Shown one piece after another: positions 26,167 to 35,722 of a stretch of 64,000 nt of DNA. The stretch's first letter is position 1. Each line of letters begins with the position of its first letter. A model generated the notes under the pieces. The model was not told the origin of the DNA. It worked only from the letters and a program-made list of their open reading frames with translations, and searched no databases. A program made the translations under genes and the position numbers. Source of the stretch: Vibrio crassostreae 9ZC13. Its GTDB lineage: Bacteria > Pseudomonadota > Gammaproteobacteria > Enterobacterales > Vibrionaceae. Location: the NCBI RefSeq assembly GCF_000272045.2, contig NZ_AJYZ02000019.1:894516-958515 (forward strand). The letters are read 5' to 3'.

Positions 26167-27829
26167 GTATCAAGCGACTTCTCCATTGACGACCGAAACC
26201 ACTCTTCAGCTCTCCCCCACTTATTATCTCGACAACTTCAATCGACTGGTTGAACACGCTCAAACGCTCTACCCCGATCTTCTGAGTGATGATGAATGTC
26301 GTTGGTTGTCCGCATACAAACGTCTTTCTGTTTCAAGCCAATGCCTGATGGTTCGTTTGCTTTCTCGTAAAGGCCGTTGGTTTCGCAGCGATAAACTCAA
26401 CTATGTTGAGATCCCAGATCTAAAGACCGTACTGCAAGAGCTAAACAGCTCAGGCTTCATTGGGTTAAGTCATCCCGAAGAACAGCATGACCTCGCCATT
26501 AGTGAGGTCGAGCTCGGGTTGCACTTGCTCACCAAACCAGAGCTGTTGAGTGTATTCCCCGCCCTTAAGAGCCATAGAAATGCCAAGAAAGACGAGCTGT
26601 TGTTACGGCTTGATCAGCAACCTTTTGATCAATTTCAAAACCTCTCTTTCGACTGTATTTACGTCATCGAATCTCAAGTGATTGATGTATTACTGTTGCT
26701 GTTCTTTGCCAACACCTATCAAGACTTAAGTCAGTTCGTGTTAAGCGACCTTGGGCTAAACACCTTTGAGAACTACCCATTAAGCAAGCAACGCCGCTTC
26801 TTCACCTCTAGGGATCAGCTCAATCAATTAATCCAGATGCGCGATATTCAACGCTTGTATTCAGAAGGTGACCGCAAAGATGGCGAGTTTCTGGAACTGA
26901 TTTTAAATGCGATTTCTGAAGAATCAGAACACAGAAGTATTGCCAGAAAACGATCGCGTTTGATCAATGATGTTGCTCGCGATCTTGAAAGGCTTAATCT
27001 AAACGACCAAGCAATCTTTTGGTTCAGACAATCTACACTTCCTCCGAGCAGAGAACGACTTGCACGCATCTATGATAAGCAAGGTACGCTAGACTTAATG
27101 TGTGACATTGTCACGCAAATGAAAGCTACTCCATCGGATGTGTCAGAGTTGGAAATCGCTATTAAGCTTGAAGACCGGCTGCTACGGAAACAGGGGCACA
27201 AAGTTTCACGAACCATAAAGCCGAGCTGCAAAGAGTTAAAACTGGAATTAGACCTCAGCCAAACTCGAGTCGAGCTTGCGGTAAAGCAGCATTTTGAGAA
27301 CCAAGGTTGGGACGTCTATTTTTCAGAAAACAGTTTTCTGTGTGGCTTGTTTGGTTTGGCTTTCTGGGATGTCATTTTCGCAGACGTTGAAGGCGCCTTT
27401 ATCAATCGTTACCAACATCGACCATTGGATCTGTACCATTCAGATTTCGTAGACAAGCGAGCCGAACAGATTGAAGCCGTGTTTCAGACGATATCCAAAC
27501 ATGGGCTGAACCATTTTCTTGATACTTATGATGAAAAGCAAGGTATCGCGAACCCCTTTGTTCATTGGAATTATTTTCCTAAGGCACTCATCGAACATGG
27601 CATGGCTTCAATTCCAAATGCCTTGGTTGTAGACCTCTTCAAAGTGATATTGAGTGACTTAAAGCTATTTAGAACTGGGATGCCGGATTTGATTGCGTTT
27701 AAGGGCGATGAGTTTCATTGGATTGAAGTCAAAGGCCCTGGCGATAAACTGCAAGACAACCAGTGGCGCTGGATCAAAGAGTTTGAGCGATTGTCTGTCC
27801 CCTTCTCTGTTTGTTACGTCAATCAATGA
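26165..27829 (+). CDS. bacterial FAN1-type VRR-NUC nuclease
   Basis: This 554-residue protein resembles Pseudomonas FAN1, a structure-specific 5' flap nuclease that unhooks DNA interstrand crosslinks. The N-terminal third resembles the SAP/winged-helix region, and a helical repeat middle (about 230-330) follows. The C-terminal VRR-NUC active site is GMPDLIAF then WIEVKGPGDKLQDNQWRW, containing the D, E-x-K and Q residues of the family. No ATG is available near the conserved N-terminus. A TTG at 26165 with AGG six bases upstream is the best start. Length agrees with bacterial FAN1. Confidence 0.87.
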   Translation: MYQATSPLTTETTLQLSPTYYLDNFNRLVEHAQTLYPDLLSDDECRWLSAYKRLSVSSQCLMVRLLSRKGRWFRSDKLNYVEIPDLKTVLQELNSSGFIGLSHPEEQHDLAISEVELGLHLLTKPELLSVFPALKSHRNAKKDELLLRLDQQPFDQFQNLSFDCIYVIESQVIDVLLLLFFANTYQDLSQFVLSDLGLNTFENYPLSKQRRFFTSRDQLNQLIQMRDIQRLYSEGDRKDGEFLELILNAISEESEHRSIARKRSRLINDVARDLERLNLNDQAIFWFRQSTLPPSRERLARIYDKQGTLDLMCDIVTQMKATPSDVSELEIAIKLEDRLLRKQGHKVSRTIKPSCKELKLELDLSQTRVELAVKQHFENQGWDVYFSENSFLCGLFGLAFWDVIFADVEGAFINRYQHRPLDLYHSDFVDKRAEQIEAVFQTISKHGLNHFLDTYDEKQGIANPFVHWNYFPKALIEHGMASIPNALVVDLFKVILSDLKLFRTGMPDLIAFKGDEFHWIEVKGPGDKLQDNQWRWIKEFERLSVPFSVCYVNQ

Positions 27830-27832
27830 GTC

Positions 27833-27902
27833 TTAGCTCTTAACTCTTAACTCTTAACTCTTAACTCTTAACTGCTAGCTTTTAGCTCTTGGGACTTAAA
27901 TC
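27833..27902. repeat. degenerate heptamer tandem repeat (TTAACTC)n
   Basis: About ten 7-base units follow the nuclease stop codon, four of them identical TTAACTC, then variants such as TTAGCTC and TTAAATC. The complement (GAGTTAA) recurs after the CDF transporter gene at 54892. Confidence 0.85.
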
Positions 27903-28058
27903 TAGCTAAGTCTAAACACCAATTTCTGAGCACTAGCGAGTCACGCGCATCGACAAGTCACTCGTCCCATCAAGATCTTGTCTACAAAATTGTTAGAACA
28001 TGAGCATTTTCAATCATTTTCGATATAATTATAGAAAATGCCTAATATTTAAATACGT

Positions 28059-30413
28059 ATGAATTTGAAAAAACTCTTCATTTTAGCTTTTGTTAGCGTC
28101 TTCTCAGGTTGTGCCGTCTACGCGGGTTTAAACTTCGACGAACTGTTTGGTGAACAACAAGTACGCGATCGCCAAGCACCTATTCTTTCAGCTCAAGCGC
28201 AGCACTTCATTGACGAAGTAAAGCCCATCATTGATAACCGATGCGTGGTTTGTCACGCTTGTTATGACGCCCCTTGCCAACTCAAAATGTCTTCAGTGGA
28301 AGGTATAGACCGAGGCGCGAGCAAGGCACTCGTTTATCAAGGCACCCGCTTAACGGCATCAGCCCCTACTCGCTTGTTTGAAGATGCGTTAACCACGCAA
28401 GAGTGGCGCGATGCGGATTTTCATCCAGTCCTCAATGAGCGTATGCAGAACTCAACGGCTAACCTCGATGCTGGTCTTGTTTCTCGTATGTTGATCCAGA
28501 AAGAGAATCACCCTCTGCCCGATCAAACCCAGCTTGAAGGTTTCGACTTTTCAATCGATCGCGACCAACAGTGCCCAACCATTGAAGAATACGCTCAATA
28601 CGAGAGAGATTACCCAACTTGGGGAATGCCTTATGGGATGCCAAACTTAGACAAAACCGAATACGCGACTTTAATGAGTTGGTTGGAAAATGGCGCGTTA
28701 ATGAACGACCACATTCCATTGACTGATGCAGAACAAGAGCTCGTTAATGTCTACGAAAGCTTTTTAAACAAGAGCGACAATAAGAGTCAACTTTCAGCAC
28801 GTTATATCTACGAGCACCTGTTTTTATCTCATGTCTATTTTTCTGATTTAGCTCAACCAACGCGTTTCTTTACTGTTGTTCGCTCTGCAACACCACCAGG
28901 TGAAGCGGTACAACGCATCACGACTCGTCGCCCTTATGACGATCCAAAAGTAGACAGTGTTTACTACCGTCTGATTCCAGAACAAGGCACTATCGTCGAC
29001 AAAACGCACATGCCTTTCGCACTTAATAAAGAGCGTCTACAAAAGTGGAATACCTGGTTTGTCGACGTAAATTACGAAGTAAAACAACTACCTAGTTACG
29101 ACATCGATGTTTCAGCAAACCCAATGACATCATTTGAAGCGCTGCCAGTAAACTCGCGCTTCAACTTCATGTTAGATAACGCGCAAAACACCATCATGGC
29201 CTACATCAAAGGACCTGTGTGTCGTGGTCAACTTGCCTTGAACGTAATTAACGACCGTTTTTGGGTTTTCTTCATCGACCCAGAGAAAGCCGATGTTCCG
29301 GAAATCAACGCCTTCTACGCAAGTCAAAAGAAAAATTTAAAGCTACCTAGCGAACTAAAAAGTAACACCGTACCTGTGACCAACTGGGTAAGATACGCAA
29401 AGCAACAAGCGCAATACCTAAACGCGAAATCAGACTTCACTAACCAATGGTTCGAGAGTGGCGTCCACCTAGACACTGGCATCATTTGGGATGGCGATGG
29501 CATCAACCCGAATGCTGCTCTCACCGTCTTTAGGCACTTCGATAGCGCCTCTGTTGTACAAGGGTTAGTTGGCACGCAACCTAAGACTGCGTGGATTCTT
29601 GATTATGCTCTTCTAGAGCGTATTCATTATCTTCTCGTTGCAGGCTTCGATGTTTACGGCAACTTTGGCCACCAGCTGATTACACGCATGTTCATGGACT
29701 TCTTGCGTCTTGAAGGTGAGAGTAACTTCTTAAGCCTTCTTCCTAAAGACGTTCGTCACATTGAACACTCTAGTTGGTACCAGAACCAAAGCGCACAACT
29801 GAGTGACTATTTGCAGCGAAACATTGCACCTTTTGATCAGCCGACCAGCGTGGTTTACAAAACGGCGGATCCGAAACACGAACTGCTTGATATGATCAAA
29901 GATAAGCTCGCACCTGTTCTCGATAATCGCTTTGAGATTGTTGAAACAGGTTTTGGTAGGAAGAATGAAGCACTGCTTAACCAAGTGAATTTGATAAAGG
30001 GCGAAGGCCTGCGTCATGTGCCTCAATTAGTGATGATCATGATTGAAGGCGAAAACGGCGAAGAGCAACTGTTCACCATGATTCACAATAACGCGCACAG
30101 CAACATTTCTAGCTTGTTTAATGAAGAAGGTAACCGTGATTACGCCAATGATGACCTTACCCTCGTACGAGGCGTTGTCGGTAGCTACCCTGCGGCTTAC
30201 CTATCATTAACCGAGAGCGAGATTCCTACTCTGGTTAAAACGCTGCAAAACTTAAGCACTGAAGAAGACTACGTGGCGCTGCTGGATAAGTTTGCGGTAC
30301 GACGCAGTTCTAGCGAGTTCTGGCCATTCAGTGATCGCGTGCATCGTTGGTATCAACAAGACCAACCGATCGAGTTCGGATTGTTGGATTACAACCGCTT
30401 CGAGAACCGTTAG
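28059..30413 (+). CDS. cti: fatty acid cis/trans isomerase Cti
   Basis: This 784-residue periplasmic enzyme converts cis to trans unsaturated membrane fatty acids without shifting the double bond, a rapid response to solvent or heat. The N-terminal export signal includes FSGC (Cys18), compatible with a lipobox. The heme c motif CVVCH (C62, C65, H66) is followed by further cysteines (ACYDAPC). Length and wording agree with Pseudomonas and Vibrio Cti. It is a single gene followed by a strong terminator. Confidence 0.94.
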   Translation: MNLKKLFILAFVSVFSGCAVYAGLNFDELFGEQQVRDRQAPILSAQAQHFIDEVKPIIDNRCVVCHACYDAPCQLKMSSVEGIDRGASKALVYQGTRLTASAPTRLFEDALTTQEWRDADFHPVLNERMQNSTANLDAGLVSRMLIQKENHPLPDQTQLEGFDFSIDRDQQCPTIEEYAQYERDYPTWGMPYGMPNLDKTEYATLMSWLENGALMNDHIPLTDAEQELVNVYESFLNKSDNKSQLSARYIYEHLFLSHVYFSDLAQPTRFFTVVRSATPPGEAVQRITTRRPYDDPKVDSVYYRLIPEQGTIVDKTHMPFALNKERLQKWNTWFVDVNYEVKQLPSYDIDVSANPMTSFEALPVNSRFNFMLDNAQNTIMAYIKGPVCRGQLALNVINDRFWVFFIDPEKADVPEINAFYASQKKNLKLPSELKSNTVPVTNWVRYAKQQAQYLNAKSDFTNQWFESGVHLDTGIIWDGDGINPNAALTVFRHFDSASVVQGLVGTQPKTAWILDYALLERIHYLLVAGFDVYGNFGHQLITRMFMDFLRLEGESNFLSLLPKDVRHIEHSSWYQNQSAQLSDYLQRNIAPFDQPTSVVYKTADPKHELLDMIKDKLAPVLDNRFEIVETGFGRKNEALLNQVNLIKGEGLRHVPQLVMIMIEGENGEEQLFTMIHNNAHSNISSLFNEEGNRDYANDDLTLVRGVVGSYPAAYLSLTESEIPTLVKTLQNLSTEEDYVALLDKFAVRRSSSEFWPFSDRVHRWYQQDQPIEFGLLDYNRFENR

Positions 30414-30437
30414 TTTTCACTCATAAAGCATAAAAGC

Positions 30438-30469
30438 AAAAATCCTCTGTCTTGGCAGAGGATTTTTTG
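30438..30469 (+). terminator. terminator after cti
   Basis: AAAAATCCTCTG pairs with CAGAGGATTTTT with a short loop and T run. Confidence 0.92.
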
Positions 30470-30514
30470 TATATGAGAAAGTATCTTAAGTGCTATTGAG
30501 AAGCGACGAGTTCT

Positions 30515-31453
30515 CTATATTGAATCCAATGCTTCCGGTTGGTGTAGCTCATCAAAAAACGCACGCGCGGCGGGGGAAAGGGAATCTACAGGTTGCTTCA
30601 ACACCACATAAAACTGACTCTTAAGGCTCCACTTCTCGGGCTGAAGCGGAATCAAGGCTTGGTCATAATGGCCACGGTCGATTAAATGAGACGGTAAAAA
30701 ACTCAGGTGTGTGCCCGCCAAGGTTAAAATTACACCCGACTCGACATGCCAGCCATCAAAAGGCTTTACGGAATCGTACTGCTCAATATTCAGTAATCGG
30801 AACATCTCATCTTTGGCATAGCCGCCCATGTTGATACGACAGCCATCCAATGAGAAATCCTTGTCCATGATCTTCTCAGCCAGATCCTTACGCGCATACA
30901 GATAACTGTGCTCTTCAAACAGTGGGTATTTATGTTGAAACGCTGATTTTTGATGTGACCCTAGAACCACTATCATCATATCAATCTGGTTCTTTGCTAA
31001 CTTCTCATTCAACTGGGTGAAATCCCCGACATCAACACTCACCTCAACACTGTTACTGCGTTGGTAAAACGTCTCGATCGCTTTGGGAAGTGGGTTATAA
31101 GGCAAAGTGACGGTGTTATCCAAACATCCAATTCGCACATGCCCAGAGAGTTCCGTCTGTACACCTCGTAACTTATAAGCGAAGTCGGTTAAGGTCGATT
31201 TTAGTTGGTTCGCATATTTATACACTTGCTCACCTTCATGAGTCAGCTTAAAACCACGTCGACCACGTTGGCATAATGTTAATTCTAAGCTTTTTTCCAA
31301 GGCAATAAGCTGATTACTCAGCACTGGTTGACTAATCCCAGTGCTTGCGACCGCCTGATTGATGCCTCCTTGTTCAACAATTTCACAAAAAAGCTCTAAT
31401 CTACGTAGGTCTCTTTTATCTAACTTATTGTTTGGATTCACTTTGCCACTCAC
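30515..31453 (-). CDS. LysR-family regulator of the adjacent hydantoin-type operon
   Basis: This 312-residue LysR transcription factor has its N-terminal helix-turn-helix at residues 15-75 (LRRLELFCEIVEQGG, GISQPVLSNQLIALEKSL) and a substrate-binding-like effector domain from about 100. The start at 31453 is GTG without a clear ribosome site, and a GTG four codons downstream is an alternative. It is divergent from the permease/S-Me-THD/hydantoinase operon with a 93-base spacer, so it most likely senses that pathway's substrate. Confidence 0.85.
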   Translation of the reverse strand: MSGKVNPNNKLDKRDLRRLELFCEIVEQGGINQAVASTGISQPVLSNQLIALEKSLELTLCQRGRRGFKLTHEGEQVYKYANQLKSTLTDFAYKLRGVQTELSGHVRIGCLDNTVTLPYNPLPKAIETFYQRSNSVEVSVDVGDFTQLNEKLAKNQIDMMIVVLGSHQKSAFQHKYPLFEEHSYLYARKDLAEKIMDKDFSLDGCRINMGGYAKDEMFRLLNIEQYDSVKPFDGWHVESGVILTLAGTHLSFLPSHLIDRGHYDQALIPLQPEKWSLKSQFYVVLKQPVDSLSPAARAFFDELHQPEALDSI

Positions 31454-31546
31454 ATTTGTTTTTTGTTATGTTTACATCTGATTATATTCATTTATTAACA
31501 ATAAATACATCAGTATGCTTTATTCACACTTATGGAATAACAATGC

Positions 31547-32872
31547 ATGGATGGCACTATGGCGGCAGAAGCTTACGTGAATAAACCCGAAGCAACACAC
31601 AGCCACAAAAAGATAGATGACTTCGAGTTGGAACCCGTTCCCGAGAAGGCCAAACGATCTTGGTGGGTCATCAGCCTTATTTGGTTGGCAATCGGCATCG
31701 ACATTTCGGGACTGTTTCTCGGCTCGATTCTAAGCAGCGGTATTGGTTTTGAAGACGCACTGCTTGCCACGTTTATTGGTTCAGGCTTATTGGCGATCAT
31801 CGCGATGCTGTGTGCCAACATTGGCTTTCAAGCTGGCGTGTCTACCCCGCTGGTGAGCAGCGCGGTATTTGGCCGTAACGGCGGTAAAATTCTTGGCTTC
31901 ATCAACGGCATCTCATTAGTCGGCTGGTTCGCATTCCAGGCTGATTTCTTCGCTTTCATCATGGTCGATGCACTGGCGAAATACGACATCATAATTTCAC
32001 ACCTCACCGCTCTTATTGGCGGCAGTGTGTTAATGATGATGACGGCTATCTATGGCGTTCGTGCTTTAGGCAAACTCAGTACCTATTCTGTTCCATTGAT
32101 GGTGACGTTGATTACCATCGGTTTGTTTATGGCTGCTGATTATCAAGGTGGCGCAGCGCCATCGATTGAAGATCCTTTGACGCTTGGCCAAGCCATCTCT
32201 TTTGTTATGTCTATCTGGATTCTAGCTGCGGTTGCTGCACCTGATATTGCTCGCTACGCCAAAACACGCCGTGATGCGATTTTAGGAGCGGGTATCGGTT
32301 TCCTCGTCGGCAACAGTGCCATCATTCTTATCGCATTGATCTTGACCAAAATGACCGGCACCGACGACCTAGTCGAAGTCTTCTTCACCCTAGGTTTAGG
32401 CATGGCGGCCATTATAGTACTGGTATTCGCACAATGGACCACCAACAGTAGCAACCTAACCTCTGGCGGCTTATGCATGTCGATGGTTCTACCTAAGATT
32501 CCGCGCCCTGTTCTGGTTGTGATCATGACCATCGTCGGCATTGGTATCGCACAACTCGGCATGGTGAACAAGTTTACCGACTTCTTAATGCTACTCAGCG
32601 TAACCATTGCGCCTGCTGCGGGTGTCTACATCGTTCAATATTATGTTTTAGATTCGACAAAAATGAGCTTTGAGAACATCCAACAAGTTCCAGCTTGGAT
32701 GTTTAAAGGCTTGGCTTCTTGGGCATTTGGTACTGCATTCAGCGCTTGTACTGCACCAGAGTTTTTCAATCTGTTTTCGTTCACCAGCATCTCGGCGTTA
32801 GACGGCATTCTTGCCGCTGGTGTGATTTACCTCGCCCTAATGAAGCTTTCTCCTTCAAGTGATAAGGAATAG
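31547..32872 (+). CDS. NCS1 / CodB-like purine-cytosine permease
   Basis: This 441-residue transporter has about 12 membrane segments and belongs to the nucleobase-cation-symport-1 family that includes cytosine permease CodB and the hydantoin transporter Mhp1. N-terminal WWVISLIWLAIGIDISG and VAAPDIARYAKTRRDA are typical. It starts at ATG 31547; a second ATG at 31559 has a better-placed GGATGG. It is first in a tight operon, with the next gene 5 bases on. A hydantoin-like or related heterocyclic substrate is inferred from the neighbours. Confidence 0.85.
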   Translation: MDGTMAAEAYVNKPEATHSHKKIDDFELEPVPEKAKRSWWVISLIWLAIGIDISGLFLGSILSSGIGFEDALLATFIGSGLLAIIAMLCANIGFQAGVSTPLVSSAVFGRNGGKILGFINGISLVGWFAFQADFFAFIMVDALAKYDIIISHLTALIGGSVLMMMTAIYGVRALGKLSTYSVPLMVTLITIGLFMAADYQGGAAPSIEDPLTLGQAISFVMSIWILAAVAAPDIARYAKTRRDAILGAGIGFLVGNSAIILIALILTKMTGTDDLVEVFFTLGLGMAAIIVLVFAQWTTNSSNLTSGGLCMSMVLPKIPRPVLVVIMTIVGIGIAQLGMVNKFTDFLMLLSVTIAPAAGVYIVQYYVLDSTKMSFENIQQVPAWMFKGLASWAFGTAFSACTAPEFFNLFSFTSISALDGILAAGVIYLALMKLSPSSDKE

Positions 32873-32877
32873 TAGTT

Positions 32878-34002
32878 GTGATTATTACTGAACAAATGAT
32901 TGATGATATCGCGCTGGGTGCGACGGTATTAGGTACTGGCGGCGGCGGTGACCCATACAGCGGTGCCTTGATGGCGAAAGTAGCCATTGCAACGGCAAAG
33001 CACCCTGTACGCATGATTCCTTTAGAAGACGTGCAAGACGATTGGATGACAGTGCCCTCTTCAATGATTGGCGCACCAACAGTCGCAGTAGAGAAACTCA
33101 ATTCGAAAGATCAAATGTTGATTGCTTTCGAAGCGATGGAAAAAGCGCTCGGCACTGAAGTAGCGGCAACGTTTCCTATCGAAGTAGGCGGCTTCAATTC
33201 ATTGATTCCAATTCTCGTTGCAGCACAAAAGAACATTCCTGTGATCGATTGTGATGCGATGGGACGTGCGTTCCCAGAAGCTCAGATGGTGACCTTCTTT
33301 CTTGATGGTCTCCCTTCGGCACCGAACACATTGGCCGATGAGCGTGGCAATGTCGTCACGCTTTATCCGATTGACGGTATTTGGTCTGAAAAGTTTGCGA
33401 GGCCGATTACCGAACAGATGGGTGGCTCTGCAGCAATGTGCGATTACCCAATGAACGGTAAGAACCTAAAACGCAGTGCACTGCCTGCGACACTGACCCA
33501 AGCAATGAAGATTGGTGAAGCGATTAGACTGGCGAACGACAACAATAAAAGTGGCACACAGGCCGTATTAGACATTGTCGGCGGCCATACCATCATCAGT
33601 GGCAAGATTGTTGATATTCAACGTGAAACCGATGGTGGTTTTGCAACAGGTGGTGTCGTGATTGAAAAGCTGGCTCAGTTTGAAGATACCGGCGTCGATA
33701 ACGTGTTTGTGCAGTTCCAAAACGAATTACTTCTCGCGCACAAAGGTACAAGCCGCGCAGACATGAGCCAAGATAACCTGCTGGCATCAACACCGGATCT
33801 TATTTCGATCTTGGATCATGAAACGGGTAAGCCAATCACAACCGAACAACTTCGTTACGGGCAGCGCATCGACCTTATCGCTTACCCTTGCGACCCCAAA
33901 TGGCGCACTGACAAAGGTATTGAAGTCGCGGGCCCGGGTTACTTTGGCTACACCGTCGAGTATCAAACCATTGAACAACTAAAGTCTGCATTGAAGAGGT
34001 AG
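32878..34002 (+). CDS. S-Me-THD (DUF917) family protein
   Basis: This 374-residue protein of the former DUF917 family is now named after S-methyl thiohydantoin desulfurase. The N-terminal LGTGGGGDPYSG motif and CDAMGRAFPEAQM (around residues 85-100) are hallmarks, and a second domain begins near 190. The start is at 32878, reading GTG ATT ATT ACT. It sits between a CodB-like permease and a hydantoinase, so a thiohydantoin or other cyclic amide substrate is plausible, but the reaction here is inferred. Confidence 0.82.
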   Translation: MIITEQMIDDIALGATVLGTGGGGDPYSGALMAKVAIATAKHPVRMIPLEDVQDDWMTVPSSMIGAPTVAVEKLNSKDQMLIAFEAMEKALGTEVAATFPIEVGGFNSLIPILVAAQKNIPVIDCDAMGRAFPEAQMVTFFLDGLPSAPNTLADERGNVVTLYPIDGIWSEKFARPITEQMGGSAAMCDYPMNGKNLKRSALPATLTQAMKIGEAIRLANDNNKSGTQAVLDIVGGHTIISGKIVDIQRETDGGFATGGVVIEKLAQFEDTGVDNVFVQFQNELLLAHKGTSRADMSQDNLLASTPDLISILDHETGKPITTEQLRYGQRIDLIAYPCDPKWRTDKGIEVAGPGYFGYTVEYQTIEQLKSALKR

Positions 34003-34006
34003 TCGC

Positions 34007-35587
34007 ATGACAAACATTACGCTTGATTACTGCCGTTTGGGCATTGACGTAGGTGGCACCAATACCGACGGTGTGCTGCTCGACGCAGACTTAAATGTGA
34101 TTGCCAAAGTAAAAACCGCAACCACACATGATGTTTCAACAGGGATCGACAACGCGATTTCTGCGCTATTAAACCAAGCAAACATTGATGGTCAGCAAGT
34201 GAAACACGCGATGCTTGGCACGACTCAATGCACCAACGCAATCGTTGAACGAAAAGGCTTAGACAGAGTCGGCATGATTCGCTTAGCGCTTCCCAGTGGT
34301 GATAGCGTCCCGCCCCTTTGTGGTTGGAGTGAAGCGTGGCAAAACCTGCTTGGTCAGCACTTCTACCAAGCACACGGCGGCTATGAATATGACGGCCAGT
34401 TGATTGCCGACATTCAAGAGTCTGAGATCCGCGAGCTCTGCCAGAAAATGAAAGGCCAAGTGGATTCCATTGCTATCTGCGGAGTGTTCTCTCCCGTCAA
34501 CGGCGACCAGGAGCTTCAAGCAGCAGAATGGATTCAACAAGAACTTCCGGGCGTGAACCTATCGTTATCCCATAAAGTGGGCAGTTTAGGGCTTTTAGAG
34601 CGTGAGAACGCCACTATCCTCAATGCGGCTCTGCAAGGGACAGCAAAACGATTCGTTGACGGCTTTTGCAGTGCACTCATCAATCATGAAATCCACACCA
34701 CGCCTTATTTCGGTCAGAACGACGGAACATTGATGTCACAGCAGTTCGCATTGATGTACCCGATTCTTACCGTGGCTTGTGGGCCAACAAACTCGATTCG
34801 TGGAGCGAGTCACTTAACTAAGTTAAAAGACGCGATTGTGGTCGATGTGGGCGGCACTACGTCTGATATCGGCGTACTGACTCACGGCTACCCAAGAGAA
34901 TCGAGCTTAGCAGTAGAAATCGGTGAAGTGAGAACCAACTTCCGTATGCCTGATATTTTGGCGTTAGCCATTGGTGGTGGTACCAAGGTTCGCTTTGAAC
35001 AGCAGCGTATAGAGCTAGGCCCAGAAAGTGTTGGCCATACCTTGACGCAAACGGCGCGTAGCTTTGGTGGTGATGAACTTACGCTCACCGATATTGCACT
35101 CAAAACAGGACAAATGCAGTGGCAGGCAGAACATCAACTGAGTGATGAGATTGGTGTTTCAGCCGAACAAGCAAGCAAGATTTATCAACAAATGGTCACG
35201 GATGTTGAAGAAGGCATCGATAAGATGAAGACCTCTGCGGCGAGTGTACCCGTAATCATGGTTGGTGGTGGTAGTGCCCTATTCCCAGATCATTTTGAAG
35301 GTGTGAGCCAAGTGGTTCGTCCTGAGCACTTTGAAGTGGCTAATGCGATTGGTGTTGCGTTGGGTGAAATATCAGGTCAATTCGATAAGATCGTACCAAT
35401 TGACCCAGCATCACGTGAAGAGACCTTAAAGGGCTTGGAAGCGCAATCAAAGCAACTGGCGATTGAAGCTGGCGCATGCAGCGATAATGTCGCGATCATT
35501 GAACGCAGCGAGATTCCATTAAGCTACCTACAAGGCAATATGGTTCACGTTAAGATCAAAGCTGCTGGACATATCAAGATGGCTTAG
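34007..35587 (+). CDS. hydantoinase/oxoprolinase family protein
   Basis: This 526-residue ATP-dependent cyclic-amide hydrolase-like protein is of the HyuA type. It has two ASKHA phosphate loops, LGIDVGGTNTDGVLLD at the N-terminus and VVDVGGTTSDIGVL near residue 285, plus IALGGGTKVRF-like and VGGGSALFP segments. A HyuB partner is absent. It is preceded by 4 bases after the S-Me-THD gene, hence almost certainly translated from the same mRNA. It probably opens the ring of the imported substrate. Confidence 0.85.
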   Translation: MTNITLDYCRLGIDVGGTNTDGVLLDADLNVIAKVKTATTHDVSTGIDNAISALLNQANIDGQQVKHAMLGTTQCTNAIVERKGLDRVGMIRLALPSGDSVPPLCGWSEAWQNLLGQHFYQAHGGYEYDGQLIADIQESEIRELCQKMKGQVDSIAICGVFSPVNGDQELQAAEWIQQELPGVNLSLSHKVGSLGLLERENATILNAALQGTAKRFVDGFCSALINHEIHTTPYFGQNDGTLMSQQFALMYPILTVACGPTNSIRGASHLTKLKDAIVVDVGGTTSDIGVLTHGYPRESSLAVEIGEVRTNFRMPDILALAIGGGTKVRFEQQRIELGPESVGHTLTQTARSFGGDELTLTDIALKTGQMQWQAEHQLSDEIGVSAEQASKIYQQMVTDVEEGIDKMKTSAASVPVIMVGGGSALFPDHFEGVSQVVRPEHFEVANAIGVALGEISGQFDKIVPIDPASREETLKGLEAQSKQLAIEAGACSDNVAIIERSEIPLSYLQGNMVHVKIKAAGHIKMA

Positions 35588-35629
35588 AGCCGTTCCTTGA
35601 AAGCCTTACTTAGATTCTTATTCGACAAT

Positions 35630-35681
35630 AAAAAAGCAGGTCACTTCTTCATATTAAAACGGAGAAATAGCCTGCTTTTTG
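35630..35681. terminator. terminator between hydantoinase gene and torS
   Basis: AAAAAGCAGG pairs with CCTGCTTTTT across a long internal loop, with T or A runs on both sides, so it could serve both convergent genes. Confidence 0.7.
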
Positions 35682-35722
35682 TTTTCTGTTCTTATTTTGG
35701 GGCTTTCCGCCCAATAGCCACT

